Shown one piece after another: positions 51,174 to 59,144 of a stretch of DNA of 64,000 nucleotides. Below the pieces are notes generated by a model. It worked only from the letters and a program-made list of their open reading frames with translations. It had not been told where the DNA came from and searched no databases. The stretch is from RGIG995 sp045542115 (GTDB lineage: Bacteria > Bacillota > Clostridia > Oscillospirales > UBA644), in NCBI GenBank assembly GCA_045542115.1, contig JAZQKK010000007.1:36775-100774 (forward strand). The letters are read 5' to 3'. Positions within the stretch are counted from its first letter, which is position 1, and the number at the start of each line of letters is the position of its first letter. The position numbers and the translations under genes were made by a program.

Positions 51174-51177
51174 CCTA

Positions 51178-51206
51178 TTTACAAGGGAAAAAAACTGTGC
51201 TATAAT
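51178..51206 (+). promoter_or_regulatory. Sigma-A promoter of the NUDIX-lexA operon
   Basis: TTTACA at 51178-51183, a 17-base spacer, TATAAT at 51201-51206. Confidence 0.8.
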
Positions 51207-51242
51207 GATGGCAGAATTTATTAGGGAAAGGGCGTGCTTACT

Positions 51243-51764
51243 ATGGCACATCGCCGGGTGTCGGAGTCGGCGCGAAAGTTTGACGGCGTTATTCTTTCCG
51301 TCCGGGTAGACCGGGTGGAATTGGAAGACGGGTCGTATGCTCCCCGGGAGGTCGTGGAGCACAAGCCTGCGGTCAGTATCCTTCCGAAAGACCGGGAGAA
51401 TAACGTATATCTGGTCCGGCAGTACCGTCACGCCGTGGGGCAGGAGTTGTTGGAAGTCCCCGCCGGCTTGATGGAAGAAGGCGAGACCCCGGAAGAAGCG
51501 GCTCTTCGGGAATTGCGGGAAGAGACCGGCGCCCTGGGAACGGTGCGGTACGTGGGGGATTATTATCCCACCCCCGGTTATTGCGAGGAGATCATTCATT
51601 TGTTCCTTGCCAACGTGGAATCCTTCGGAGATACCGACCCGGATGAGGATGAATTTTTACAGACGGTGAAAATGCCCTTTGACGAATTTTACCGGAAGGT
51701 CTACGACGGTACGATCCGGGACGGAAAAACCATTGCCCTTGCTTTGCGGGGACGAGAAGATTAA
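51243..51764 (+). CDS. NUDIX hydrolase (ADP-ribose pyrophosphatase-like)
   Basis: 173 residues from ATG 51243; a GTG at 51234 is an alternative. The full NUDIX box GLMEEGETPEEAALRELREE is followed by TGAL. Before it lies VRQYRHAVGQELLEVPAG, and after it the ADPRase-type YYPTPGYCEEIIHLFLA (the proline 15-16 residues after the box). It most likely splits ADP-ribose into AMP and ribose-5-phosphate. It shares a promoter with lexA, 12 bases downstream; the link with SOS is unexplained. Confidence 0.9.
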   Translation: MAHRRVSESARKFDGVILSVRVDRVELEDGSYAPREVVEHKPAVSILPKDRENNVYLVRQYRHAVGQELLEVPAGLMEEGETPEEAALRELREETGALGTVRYVGDYYPTPGYCEEIIHLFLANVESFGDTDPDEDEFLQTVKMPFDEFYRKVYDGTIRDGKTIALALRGRED

Positions 51765-51776
51765 GGAGTGGCGAAA

Positions 51777-52382
51777 ATGTCGAAACGAGATGAAAAACGA
51801 GCCCAAATATTGGAATTTGTCACCGCACGGGTGACCGAAGACGGTTACGTTCCTTCGGTCCGGGAAATTTGCAAAGCGGTGGGGCTGTCTTCCCCTGCGA
51901 CGGTTCACTATCATTTAAATCAATTGTGCGAAGAAGGCTTGATTTCCAAAGAACCCAACAAAAAACGTGTGATCCGCCTGACCAATCAACAGTCCGGAGG
52001 CTCGTTTGTAAAGATTCCCGTGGTGGGCCGGGTTACCGCCGGGCTTCCCATCTTGGCACAGGAATGTATTGAAGATTACATCCAAGTTCCCTCGGAGCAG
52101 ATTCGGGGACGGGAGACCTTCGCCCTCACCGTTCGGGGAGACAGTATGATAAACGCCGGAATCTTGGACGGAGACATTATTATCGTCCAGCGTACCCCTG
52201 TGGCAGAAGACGGGCAGATCGTCGTTGCTCTTTTGGGAGACGAGGCTACCGTTAAACGGTTTTATCGGGAGGGCAGACGGTTCCGTTTGCAGCCGGAAAA
52301 CGACTCCTACGCTCCCATTTACGCCGACGAAGTGCAGATTTTGGGTCGGGTCATCGCCCTGCACCGATACGAAATTTTCTAA
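51777..52382 (+). CDS. lexA: SOS repressor LexA
   Basis: 201 residues from ATG 51777, 8 bases after AAGGAG. The winged-helix domain has VPSVREICKAVGLSSPATVHYHL. The self-cleavage site is A88-G89 in VTAGLPILA. The catalytic pair is S123 (RGDSMINAGI) and K160 (GDEATVKRFYR), so it is a working protease-type repressor. It is co-transcribed with the NUDIX gene. A strict inverted SOS box (GAAC-N4-GTTC) is not seen upstream, only a direct CGAACA repeat. Confidence 0.95.
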   Translation: MSKRDEKRAQILEFVTARVTEDGYVPSVREICKAVGLSSPATVHYHLNQLCEEGLISKEPNKKRVIRLTNQQSGGSFVKIPVVGRVTAGLPILAQECIEDYIQVPSEQIRGRETFALTVRGDSMINAGILDGDIIIVQRTPVAEDGQIVVALLGDEATVKRFYREGRRFRLQPENDSYAPIYADEVQILGRVIALHRYEIF

Positions 52383-52402
52383 TTTTTTAAGAGAATACAT
52401 TG

Positions 52403-52436
52403 CGTCTCCGAATCGCCGGTTCGGGGACGTTTTTTT
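52403..52436 (+). terminator. Rho-independent terminator of lexA
   Basis: CGTCTCCGAA and TTCGGGGACG, then seven T. Confidence 0.88.
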
Positions 52437-52509
52437 GTAGAATTTTCCGTAAATGGGAAATATTATTATATATTACAAAGAATTTTGCAATTATTTTACA
52501 AAGTCCCTC

Positions 52510-52538
52510 TTTACTTACGGTGAAATTTATGTTATAAT
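52510..52538 (+). promoter_or_regulatory. Sigma-A promoter of the hydrogenase operon
   Basis: TTTACT at 52510-52515, a 17-base spacer, TATAAT at 52533-52538. The leader to the first start codon is about 60 bases. A Rex operator was looked for and not recognised. Confidence 0.8.
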
Positions 52539-52605
52539 AAAATGCAATATACTGTCGGCACGGCAGTTGAGATAGCAAATTCAAACCAAGAGAGGAAGTA
52601 ACACA

Positions 52606-53103
52606 ATGGGTAACAAAATCTCGAAAGTTCCTTTCAAAGGAACACCCGAACAGGAACGGGAACTGCGTGACATTATCGCAGGCCTGAAAGATCAGCCCGG
52701 TGCTCTGATGCCCGTAATGCAAAAGGCTCAGGATATTTACGGCTATCTTCCCATCGAAGTCCAGACCATCATCGCAGAAAGTCTGAACATCCCCGTAGAA
52801 GAAGTGTACGGCGTTGCCACCTTCTACGCTCAGTTCGCTTTGAATCCCAAGGGAAAGTACGTTATCGGGGTCTGCCTCGGTACGGCTTGCTACGTTAAGG
52901 ATTCCCAGGCGATTTTTGACAAATGCTGCGAAGTTTTGAAAATCAAAGGCGGAGAAATCACCGACGACGGGTTGTTCTCTCTGGAAGCCACCCGTTGCAT
53001 CGGTTGTTGCGGCCTTGCTCCCGTTATGACGGTGGGCGATGACGTTTACGGCAAAATTACTGCGGCGGACGTTCCCGGAATTCTGGCCAAATATACCAAC
53101 TGA
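52606..53103 (+). CDS. hydC: NuoE-like [2Fe-2S] subunit of bifurcating hydrogenase (HydC)
   Basis: 165 residues, thioredoxin-like ferredoxin that passes electrons between the NuoF-like subunit and the hydrogenase. Ligands are C90 and C95 (GVCLGTAC) and C131 and C135 (RCIGCC). The N-terminal helical part has LMPVMQKAQDIYGYLP and VYGVATFYAQF, typical of NuoE. First gene of the ten-gene operon; it is separated from hydB and hydA by the sensory cassette. Confidence 0.93.
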   Translation: MGNKISKVPFKGTPEQERELRDIIAGLKDQPGALMPVMQKAQDIYGYLPIEVQTIIAESLNIPVEEVYGVATFYAQFALNPKGKYVIGVCLGTACYVKDSQAIFDKCCEVLKIKGGEITDDGLFSLEATRCIGCCGLAPVMTVGDDVYGKITAADVPGILAKYTN

Positions 53104-53150
53104 TTCTCCGAATCCGGTTTTGCCGGAATCGGCTTGGAGGAATCCAATTT

Positions 53151-53510
53151 ATGAAAATCAGCAAGATTGCAAATCTTCTGGAAGCAAAGGTTCTTTGCGG
53201 AGAAGACCACCTGGAAAACGAAGTCCACTCTGCCTGCGGCTCGGATATGATGAGCGACGTTCTTGCGTTCGTCAAGGACCAGGCGGTGCTTCTGACCGGA
53301 CTTGTCAACCTTCAAGTGGTTCGTACCGCGGAAATGATGGATATGCGCTGCATCGTTTTTGTGCGTGGCAAAAATCCTCCGCAGGAAGTCGTTGATGCTG
53401 CCGAGGAAGCCGGAATCGTTGTTTTGGCTACCACGGAGCGGATGTACCCTGCCTGCGGAAAACTGTATGCCACCGGCCTTGTGGGCGGGAGCGTGTTGTC
53501 TTATGAGTGA
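53151..53510 (+). CDS. DRTGG-domain protein 1
   Basis: 119 residues. It follows the DRTGG fold pattern: ISKIANLLEAKVLCGEDHLENEV near the start (read in parts) and ACGSDMMSDVLAF, then LTGLVNLQVVRTAEMMDM and IVVLATTERMY. DRTGG domains are small ligand-binding modules, in some families placed near CBS domains. They are often found beside HydS-type hydrogenases. The ligand is unknown. Its end overlaps the next gene by 8 bases. Confidence 0.85.
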   Translation: MKISKIANLLEAKVLCGEDHLENEVHSACGSDMMSDVLAFVKDQAVLLTGLVNLQVVRTAEMMDMRCIVFVRGKNPPQEVVDAAEEAGIVVLATTERMYPACGKLYATGLVGGSVLSYE

Positions 53511-53940
53511 GCCTGTAAAATTCCATTTCGACGTTGCCGGAGACAATTTCTCTTCCGCCGGGGAAGCCTCGGTGAAGGTGAAAAAATTGCTTCGTCAGCT
53601 GAGTATGGACCCTGAAACCATCCGTCGAGTCTCCATCGCAATGTACGAAGGAGAAATCAATATGGTTATCCACGCCAACGGCGGCACTGCGGACGTGATT
53701 CTGTATTCTGACCGGATTCAAATCGTGCTCGCAGATACCGGTCCCGGGATTGCCGACGTCGCTCTTGCGATGCAGGAGGGATATTCCACGGCTAAGGATA
53801 ACGTCCGTTCCCTGGGATTCGGTGCGGGAATGGGGCTTCCGAATATGAAGCGTTATACCGACCGGATGGAAATTGAATCCGAAGTAGGAAAAGGGACCAC
53901 GGTGACGATGGAAGTTCTTCTTCCCGGTGCCGGAGCGTAA
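53503..53940 (+). CDS. GHKL ATP-binding protein (anti-sigma-factor-like kinase)
   Basis: 145 residues. The ATP lid motifs are an N-box AMYEGEINMVIHANGG, G1 LADTGPGIADV and G2 GFGAGMGLPNMK, as in SpoIIAB/RsbW-like kinases. It has no transmembrane part and no sensor or receiver domain, so it is a stand-alone kinase or switch protein. The start overlaps the DRTGG gene, so they are coupled. No anti-anti-sigma (STAS) partner is in the window. Confidence 0.88.
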   Translation: MSEPVKFHFDVAGDNFSSAGEASVKVKKLLRQLSMDPETIRRVSIAMYEGEINMVIHANGGTADVILYSDRIQIVLADTGPGIADVALAMQEGYSTAKDNVRSLGFGAGMGLPNMKRYTDRMEIESEVGKGTTVTMEVLLPGAGA

Positions 53941-53972
53941 CGCAGGTTCTTTTTTGAAAGGAGGTTTTCCGT

Positions 53973-55280
53973 ATGTCGAATTTGCATTCCGTGTCTCTTT
54001 TGAGAGAACGTTGCAAAGGGTGTACCGCTTGTTTGAAGCGTTGTCCTACCGAGGCGATTCGGATTCGGGATGGCCACGCCGTCATCCGCACCGAGCGTTG
54101 TATCGACTGCGGCGAATGTATCCGAGTTTGTCCCCATAAAGCAAAAAAAGCGACCTACGACGATTTTTCCGTTTTGGAAGGTTTTCGTTGGAAAATCGCT
54201 CTTCCCGCCCCCGCGCTGTACGGCCAGTTTGAAAATCTCGAAGACGTGGATTTCGTTCTGACCGGTCTTTTGGGGTGCGGATTTGATGACGTTTTTGAAG
54301 TGGCCAGAGCCGCAGAATTGGTATCGGAATATACCCGTTGCTATCTGCGTCGGCCCGATATTCCGAAACCGGTGATTTCTTCCGCTTGTCCCGCCATCGT
54401 GCGGATGATAGCCGCCCGGTTCCCTTCTCTTTGTAAGAACGTTTTGCCGATGCTCCCCCCTGTGGAGCTGGCGGCCCGTCTTGCCCGGGAAGAGGCCAAG
54501 AAGAATCATCCGGAGCTTTCCGAGGAAGATATCGGCGTGTTCTTTATTTCTCCCTGTCCCGCAAAGGTCAGTTATATGAAGAACCCCATCGGAATCGAGA
54601 AAAGTGCCATTGACGGGACTCTGTCGATGAGTGACGTGTATTTCCGCCTCGTGCCGGTGATGAACAAGATCACCACGCCCATCTCTCTTTCCAAGACCGG
54701 AATTATCGGCATCAGCTGGGCCGGTTCCGGAGGAGAATCCTCGGCGTTGTTTAACGACAAATACCTGGCGGCGGACGGAATGGAAAACGTGATCAAAGTT
54801 TTGGACGAAATTGACAACGGCAACATTTCCGGATTGGAATTCGTAGAGCTGAACGCTTGCAGCGGAGGCTGTGTCGGCGGTGCTCTTACGGTCGTAAACC
54901 CCTATATCTCTAAGGCACGGTTGCAGTCCCTTCGTCGGTATCTGCCTGTGTCGCAAAATCGGGTGGGCTCGGCTTTGAAGCCGGATTTTACGGAAATCCC
55001 CTCCGATTATCTCTGGAATATACCATTAAAATATACGCCGATTTTACAGTTGGATGCGGATATGACCGCAGCGATGCGGAAAATGTCGGAAATTCAGCGC
55101 CTTCGCGGGCAGCTGCCTGACCTGGATTGCGGTGCTTGCGGCGCTCCCACCTGTCTTGCCCTTGCGGAAGACGTGGCCTGCGGCGAAGCACTGGAAAACG
55201 ACTGTATTATGAAATGGAAAGACGTGCTTCGGGATCCTGCATTCCGGCCCGTCGCCCCGGGAGGGGAGGAACCGAAATGA
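53973..55280 (+). CDS. hydS: HydS-type sensory [FeFe]-hydrogenase homologue
   Basis: 435 residues. Two N-terminal [4Fe-4S] motifs (C14, C17, C20, C24 and C43, C46, C49, C53) precede an H-cluster domain with all four ligand cysteines: C139 (SSACPAI), C195 (SPCPAKV), C296 and C300 (NACSGGCVGG). The proton-transfer cysteine before C139 is Ala138, and the L1 Trp is lost, so by family knowledge turnover should be slow, as in sensory HydS. A C-terminal Fe-S domain has LDCGACGAPTCLALAEDVACG, typical of this type. It has no PAS domain, so it fits group D. It probably senses H2 or redox and signals through the flanking DRTGG, GHKL and PHP proteins. Confidence 0.85.
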   Translation: MSNLHSVSLLRERCKGCTACLKRCPTEAIRIRDGHAVIRTERCIDCGECIRVCPHKAKKATYDDFSVLEGFRWKIALPAPALYGQFENLEDVDFVLTGLLGCGFDDVFEVARAAELVSEYTRCYLRRPDIPKPVISSACPAIVRMIAARFPSLCKNVLPMLPPVELAARLAREEAKKNHPELSEEDIGVFFISPCPAKVSYMKNPIGIEKSAIDGTLSMSDVYFRLVPVMNKITTPISLSKTGIIGISWAGSGGESSALFNDKYLAADGMENVIKVLDEIDNGNISGLEFVELNACSGGCVGGALTVVNPYISKARLQSLRRYLPVSQNRVGSALKPDFTEIPSDYLWNIPLKYTPILQLDADMTAAMRKMSEIQRLRGQLPDLDCGACGAPTCLALAEDVACGEALENDCIMKWKDVLRDPAFRPVAPGGEEPK

Positions 55281-55609
55281 CCGTAAAGGAATTGCGGACG
55301 GCACTGGATTTTCAGATTCTGTCCGAACCCGACCCCGAACGGGCCGTCACCGGCGGTTACGGGGGAGACCTTCTCAGTTGGGTTATGGGACGCGCTCAAA
55401 GCGGAGACGCTTGGGTCACCATAATGACCAACCGCAATATTGTTGCCGTTGCGGCATTGGCGGACGTTGCTTGTATCGTTGTCGCGGAGGATTCCGCGGT
55501 GGAAGACGACGTGGTTGCCCTTGCCCAAGAGAAGGACATCAACCTTTACCGCAGTTCGATGGATACCTTTGAACTGTGTCACCGTATCGGTTCTCTGTTA
55601 GGCGTATGA
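55277..55609 (+). CDS. DRTGG-domain protein 2
   Basis: 110 residues, start by ATGA overlap with hydS. Fold pattern: ALDFQILSEPDPERAVTGGYGGDLLSWVMG, read in parts, then AWVTIMTNRNIVAVAAL and VVALAQEKDINLYRSS. It is a paralogue of the protein at 53151, with only weak similarity. The GGYGGDLLSWVM segment matches the usual DRTGG-type ligand loop. It overlaps the PHP gene by four bases. Confidence 0.82.
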   Translation: MTVKELRTALDFQILSEPDPERAVTGGYGGDLLSWVMGRAQSGDAWVTIMTNRNIVAVAALADVACIVVAEDSAVEDDVVALAQEKDINLYRSSMDTFELCHRIGSLLGV

Positions 55610-56331
55610 ACCGCTACTATTACGATTTACACATTCATTCCTGCCTTTCTCCCTGTGCAGACGATGATATGACCCCCGCCAACATTGCCGGGATGGCGTC
55701 TTTGAAGGGGTTGACCCTTCTCGCCCTCACCGACCATAACTCTTGCCGGAACTGTCCCGCCTTTTTTGAAGCCTGTAAGGCCTTCGGAATCGTGCCGGTC
55801 CCCGGAATGGAGCTGACCACGGCGGAAGATATTCATCTCATCGTTTTGTTCCCCACCTTGGAGCAGGCGATGGCTTTCGATGAAGAGATTCATTCTCGGA
55901 TCATCCCCATCCGCAACCGTCCCGATATTTTCGGGAATCAGTGGGTGGTGGACAGCGACGACAATCTTCTGGAAACGGAAGATGTACTGCTTATCAATGC
56001 CACCGACCTGGACGTGGATTCCGCCATCGCTCTGGTGGAACGGTGCGGGGGAGTGATTTATCCCGCGCATATCGACCGCCCTTCCAACGGAATGGTTGCC
56101 ATCTTAGGTTCCGTTCCCAAGGAGTACGGATTCTCCTGTGTGGAGTTGAACGATATGACACAACGGGAAAGGATTCTGGCGGAACAGGGATTGGATTGTC
56201 CCGTCCTTTGTTCCTCCGACGCCCACGACCTGGGCAGAATCAACGAGGCGGAACATTTTCTGGAATTGGAGGATGAACCCTATTCTTCCGCGTTGGTCCG
56301 CCAACGGCTGATAGAGTTCCTGAAACGATGA
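55606..56331 (+). CDS. PHP-domain phosphoesterase
   Basis: 241 residues from ATG 55606, ATGA overlap with the DRTGG gene. Metal ligands: LHIHSCLSPC, LTDHN, PGMELTT, PAHIDRPS and SSDAHDLG, the full PHP set. PHP enzymes hydrolyse phosphate esters, including nucleotides; the substrate here is not known. In this cassette it could break a signal made or bound by the DRTGG and GHKL proteins, which is inference from context. Confidence 0.85.
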   Translation: MNRYYYDLHIHSCLSPCADDDMTPANIAGMASLKGLTLLALTDHNSCRNCPAFFEACKAFGIVPVPGMELTTAEDIHLIVLFPTLEQAMAFDEEIHSRIIPIRNRPDIFGNQWVVDSDDNLLETEDVLLINATDLDVDSAIALVERCGGVIYPAHIDRPSNGMVAILGSVPKEYGFSCVELNDMTQRERILAEQGLDCPVLCSSDAHDLGRINEAEHFLELEDEPYSSALVRQRLIEFLKR

Positions 56332-56891
56332 AAGAATTATCTTTAAACATTCTTGACATTGCTCAGAATTCGGTTTCTGCCGGTGCGAAAAACATCCTGA
56401 TTTCGTTGGAAGAGGATGCCGCCGGAATTTTGACCCTGACCATCACCGACGACGGCCGGGGGATGAGTCCAGAAATGGTGCGTACCGTCACCGACCCATT
56501 CTGTACTACCCGTACCACCCGCAAGGTTGGAATGGGGATCCCCCTGCTGAAACTTGCAAGTGAACAGGCAGGCGGAACGCTGTCTATCGTTTCGGTTTCC
56601 CAAGATTCCGACCCCGTCCATTGCGGGACGACCCTTCGGGCTACCTTCGACACCAACAGTATCGACTTTACTCCCCTGGGAGACGTGGTTGATACAATGA
56701 TTGTTTTGATTCAGGGACACCCGGAGATCGATTACTCGTTTTTGCACTCGACTCCCAACGGCATTGCCCGACTGGATACCAAAGAGATCCGGGAGGTCTT
56801 GGGAGAGGAGATATCCCTCGGAGAGTTTGAGGTCTTAGAATGGATTCGCGGCTCTTTGGAGGAACAATACCAAGCGTTTAATAAAAAATGA
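56328..56891 (+). CDS. GHKL ATP-binding protein 2
   Basis: 187 residues, ATGA overlap with the PHP gene. N-box ILDIAQNSVSAGAKNI, G1 ITDDGRGMSPE, then a DPFCTTRTTRKVGMGIPLLKL segment giving G2, as in histidine-kinase ATPase domains. There is no sensor and no phospho-acceptor His box. It differs in length and sequence from the first GHKL protein, so the two are not simple copies. Its C-terminal part (about 120-187) is not recognised. Confidence 0.85.
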   Translation: MKELSLNILDIAQNSVSAGAKNILISLEEDAAGILTLTITDDGRGMSPEMVRTVTDPFCTTRTTRKVGMGIPLLKLASEQAGGTLSIVSVSQDSDPVHCGTTLRATFDTNSIDFTPLGDVVDTMIVLIQGHPEIDYSFLHSTPNGIARLDTKEIREVLGEEISLGEFEVLEWIRGSLEEQYQAFNKK

Positions 56892-56916
56892 ATCATATAA
56901 ATGGAGGCGTAACATT

Positions 56917-57291
56917 ATGAAAACTCTCGCAGAACTTGCAGCCATCAGAGAACGTATGAGAGGCAAGGTCGCTGTGCGTGAAGCCAGTGATAATGCCACC
57001 CGTATCGTTGTCGGTATGGCAACCTGCGGCATTGCCGCCGGTGCCCGTCCCGTCCTCAACGCCCTCGCTGAGGAAGTTTCCAAACAAGGTCTGTCCGAAA
57101 CCGTTACTGTCACCCAGACCGGTTGTATTGGCCTTTGCCAGTATGAACCCATCGTCGAAGTGTATCAGCAGGGTAAGGATAAGGTCACTTACGTTAAGAT
57201 GGATGCCGATAAGGCCAGAAAGGTCATCGAGCAGCACATCAAGGGCGGTAAAGTTGTGACCGACTATACCATCGCAAATAATGCGAAATAA
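56917..57291 (+). CDS. Thioredoxin-like ferredoxin-fold protein
   Basis: 124 residues, [2Fe-2S]-ferredoxin fold of NuoE/HydB N-terminal type. It has VVGMATCGIAAGARPV (C37) and TQTGCIGLCQYEP (C70, C74). Only three cysteines are seen where four would bind a [2Fe-2S] cluster, so binding is uncertain or uses another ligand. Usual neighbour of hydB in such operons; it probably joins the HydABC complex. Codon use shifts here to Gly GGT, Arg CGT and Ala GCT, as in highly expressed genes. Confidence 0.82.
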   Translation: MKTLAELAAIRERMRGKVAVREASDNATRIVVGMATCGIAAGARPVLNALAEEVSKQGLSETVTVTQTGCIGLCQYEPIVEVYQQGKDKVTYVKMDADKARKVIEQHIKGGKVVTDYTIANNAK

Positions 57292-57306
57292 GGAGGAAGA
57301 AAGTCA

Positions 57307-59130
57307 ATGATTCGCTCTCACGTTTTGATTTGCGGCGGTACCGGTTGTACATCCTCCGGCAGCCATAAGCTGCATACCAGACTGGAAGAAGAACTGAAAG
57401 CCCAGGGCTTGGAAAACGAAGTTAAGGTCGTTCAGACCGGTTGCTTCGGTCTGTGTGCCCTCGGACCCATTATGATCGTTTATCCCGACGGTACTTTTTA
57501 CAGTATGGTCAAAGAAGAAGACCTTCCCGAAATCGTGGAAGAACACCTGTTGAAGGGTCGTCCCGTAGACCGTTTGGTTTACAAGGACAAGGCCGACGAC
57601 GCTGTTGCCGAAGCCGCAGAGAAGTATTCTCTGAACGATACCGCTTTCTACAAGAAGCAGATGCGTGTTGCTCTGCGTAACTGCGGTGTTATCGACCCCG
57701 AAATCATCGACGAATATATCGCTATGGACGGTTACAAGGCCCTGGGTAAGGTCCTGACCGAAATGACCCCGGAAGACGTCATTCAGACGATGCTGGATTC
57801 CGGTCTTCGTGGCCGTGGTGGTGCAGGCTTCCCCACCGGTATGAAGTGGAAATTTGCCCGTGCTTCCCAGTCCGATAAGAAATACGTCTGCTGTAACGCC
57901 GACGAAGGGGACCCCGGTGCATTTATGGACCGTTCCGTTCTGGAAGGTGACCCCCACGCTGTTATCGAAGCTATGGCTATCGCCGCTTACGCTATCGGTG
58001 CGGACCAGGGTTACGTTTACATCCGTGCAGAATATCCCATCGCCGTAAAACGTTTGTCTATCGCCATTCAGCAGGCCCGTGAATACGGACTTCTGGGTAA
58101 CGACATTTTCGGTTCCGGCTTTAACTTCAATCTGGACATCCGTCTGGGTGCCGGTGCTTTCGTTTGCGGTGAAGAAACCGCTCTGATGACCTCTATCGAA
58201 GGTCACCGCGGTGAACCCCGTCCCCGTCCGCCTTTCCCCGCCGTCAAGGGTCTGTTTGCTCAGCCCACCGTGCTGAACAACGTAGAAACCTACGCCAACA
58301 TTCCTCAGATCATCTTGAAGGGTGTGGATTGGTTCCGCTCTATCGGTACCGAAAAGAGCAAGGGCACCAAGGTCTTCGCTCTGGGCGGTAAGATTACGAA
58401 TACCGGTCTTGTGGAAGTTCCTATGGGTACTCCCCTGCGGACCATCATCGAAGAAATCGGTGGCGGTATTCCCAACGGCAAGAAGTTCAAGGCGGCTCAG
58501 ACCGGTGGTCCTTCCGGCGGTTGTATCCCCGTAGAACATCTGGACGTTCCCATCGACTACGATAACCTCATTGCCATCGGCTCTATGATGGGCTCCGGCG
58601 GACTTATCGTTATGGACGAAGACAACTGTATGGTTGACATCGCTAAATTCTTCCTGGAATTCACCGTAGACGAATCCTGCGGTAAGTGTACTCCCTGCCG
58701 TATCGGTACCCGTCGTCTTCTGGAAATGTTGACCAAGATTACCGATGGTAAGGCTACCTTGGAAGACCTGGATAAGATGGAAGAACTGTGCCATTATATT
58801 AAGGAAAATTCCCTGTGCGGTCTGGGCCAGACGGCTCCCAACCCCGTTCTGTCCACCTTGCAGTATTTCCGTGACGAATACGTAGCTCACATCGTTGACA
58901 AGACCTGTCCTGCCGGCGTTTGTAAGAACCTGTTGAAGTACAGCGTCGTTTCTGACAAGTGCTTCGGCTGTGGTATGTGTGCCCGTGCTTGTCCCGCCAA
59001 TGCCATCTACGTAACCGATTACACTGCTCCCGGTAAGAAGAAGCCCGCCGTTGCCATCGACACCGATAAGTGTGTCAAGTGCGGTGCTTGTATCGGTACT
59101 TGTAAGTTCGGTGCCATTATTAAGAAATAA
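57307..59130 (+). CDS. hydB: NuoF-like NADH/FMN subunit of bifurcating hydrogenase (HydB)
   Basis: 607 residues. The N-terminal [2Fe-2S] domain has C14 (GGTGCTSSGS) and C46/C50 (QTGCFGLC). The NuoF core has the NADH/FMN site GLRGRGGAGFPTGMKW and NADEGDPGAF. The SLBB and 4Fe-4S parts follow, with ESCGKCTPCRIGTRR. The C-terminus has two [4Fe-4S] motifs (CFGCGMCARAC and CVKCGACIGTC). This subunit takes NADH electrons and is the bifurcation site by family knowledge. It is followed by hydA after 14 bases. Confidence 0.95.
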   Translation: MIRSHVLICGGTGCTSSGSHKLHTRLEEELKAQGLENEVKVVQTGCFGLCALGPIMIVYPDGTFYSMVKEEDLPEIVEEHLLKGRPVDRLVYKDKADDAVAEAAEKYSLNDTAFYKKQMRVALRNCGVIDPEIIDEYIAMDGYKALGKVLTEMTPEDVIQTMLDSGLRGRGGAGFPTGMKWKFARASQSDKKYVCCNADEGDPGAFMDRSVLEGDPHAVIEAMAIAAYAIGADQGYVYIRAEYPIAVKRLSIAIQQAREYGLLGNDIFGSGFNFNLDIRLGAGAFVCGEETALMTSIEGHRGEPRPRPPFPAVKGLFAQPTVLNNVETYANIPQIILKGVDWFRSIGTEKSKGTKVFALGGKITNTGLVEVPMGTPLRTIIEEIGGGIPNGKKFKAAQTGGPSGGCIPVEHLDVPIDYDNLIAIGSMMGSGGLIVMDEDNCMVDIAKFFLEFTVDESCGKCTPCRIGTRRLLEMLTKITDGKATLEDLDKMEELCHYIKENSLCGLGQTAPNPVLSTLQYFRDEYVAHIVDKTCPAGVCKNLLKYSVVSDKCFGCGMCARACPANAIYVTDYTAPGKKKPAVAIDTDKCVKCGACIGTCKFGAIIKK

Positions 59131-59144
59131 GGAGGATTGTGGAA

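Larger units (their letters stand above)
50858..51177. other. AT-rich gene-free stretch between pheS and the NUDIX gene
   Basis: The divergent intergenic region spans 472 bases in all, the longest gene-free stretch of the window. It is AT-rich and holds no convincing open frame, tRNA or riboswitch. I see two copies of the ACCG-NNN-CGGT inverted repeat (50978 and 51077), a weak bulged hairpin near 51098-51131, and a CGAACA direct repeat at 51157. A TATAAT 6 bases after the 51077 repeat could serve a short untranslated RNA, but nothing else supports one. Confidence 0.5.

Noticed and set aside
57304..58890. Minus-strand open frames opposite hydB and (59019-60854) hydA
   Set aside because: The plus strand encodes all expected cluster motifs; the long shadows follow from strong codon bias.
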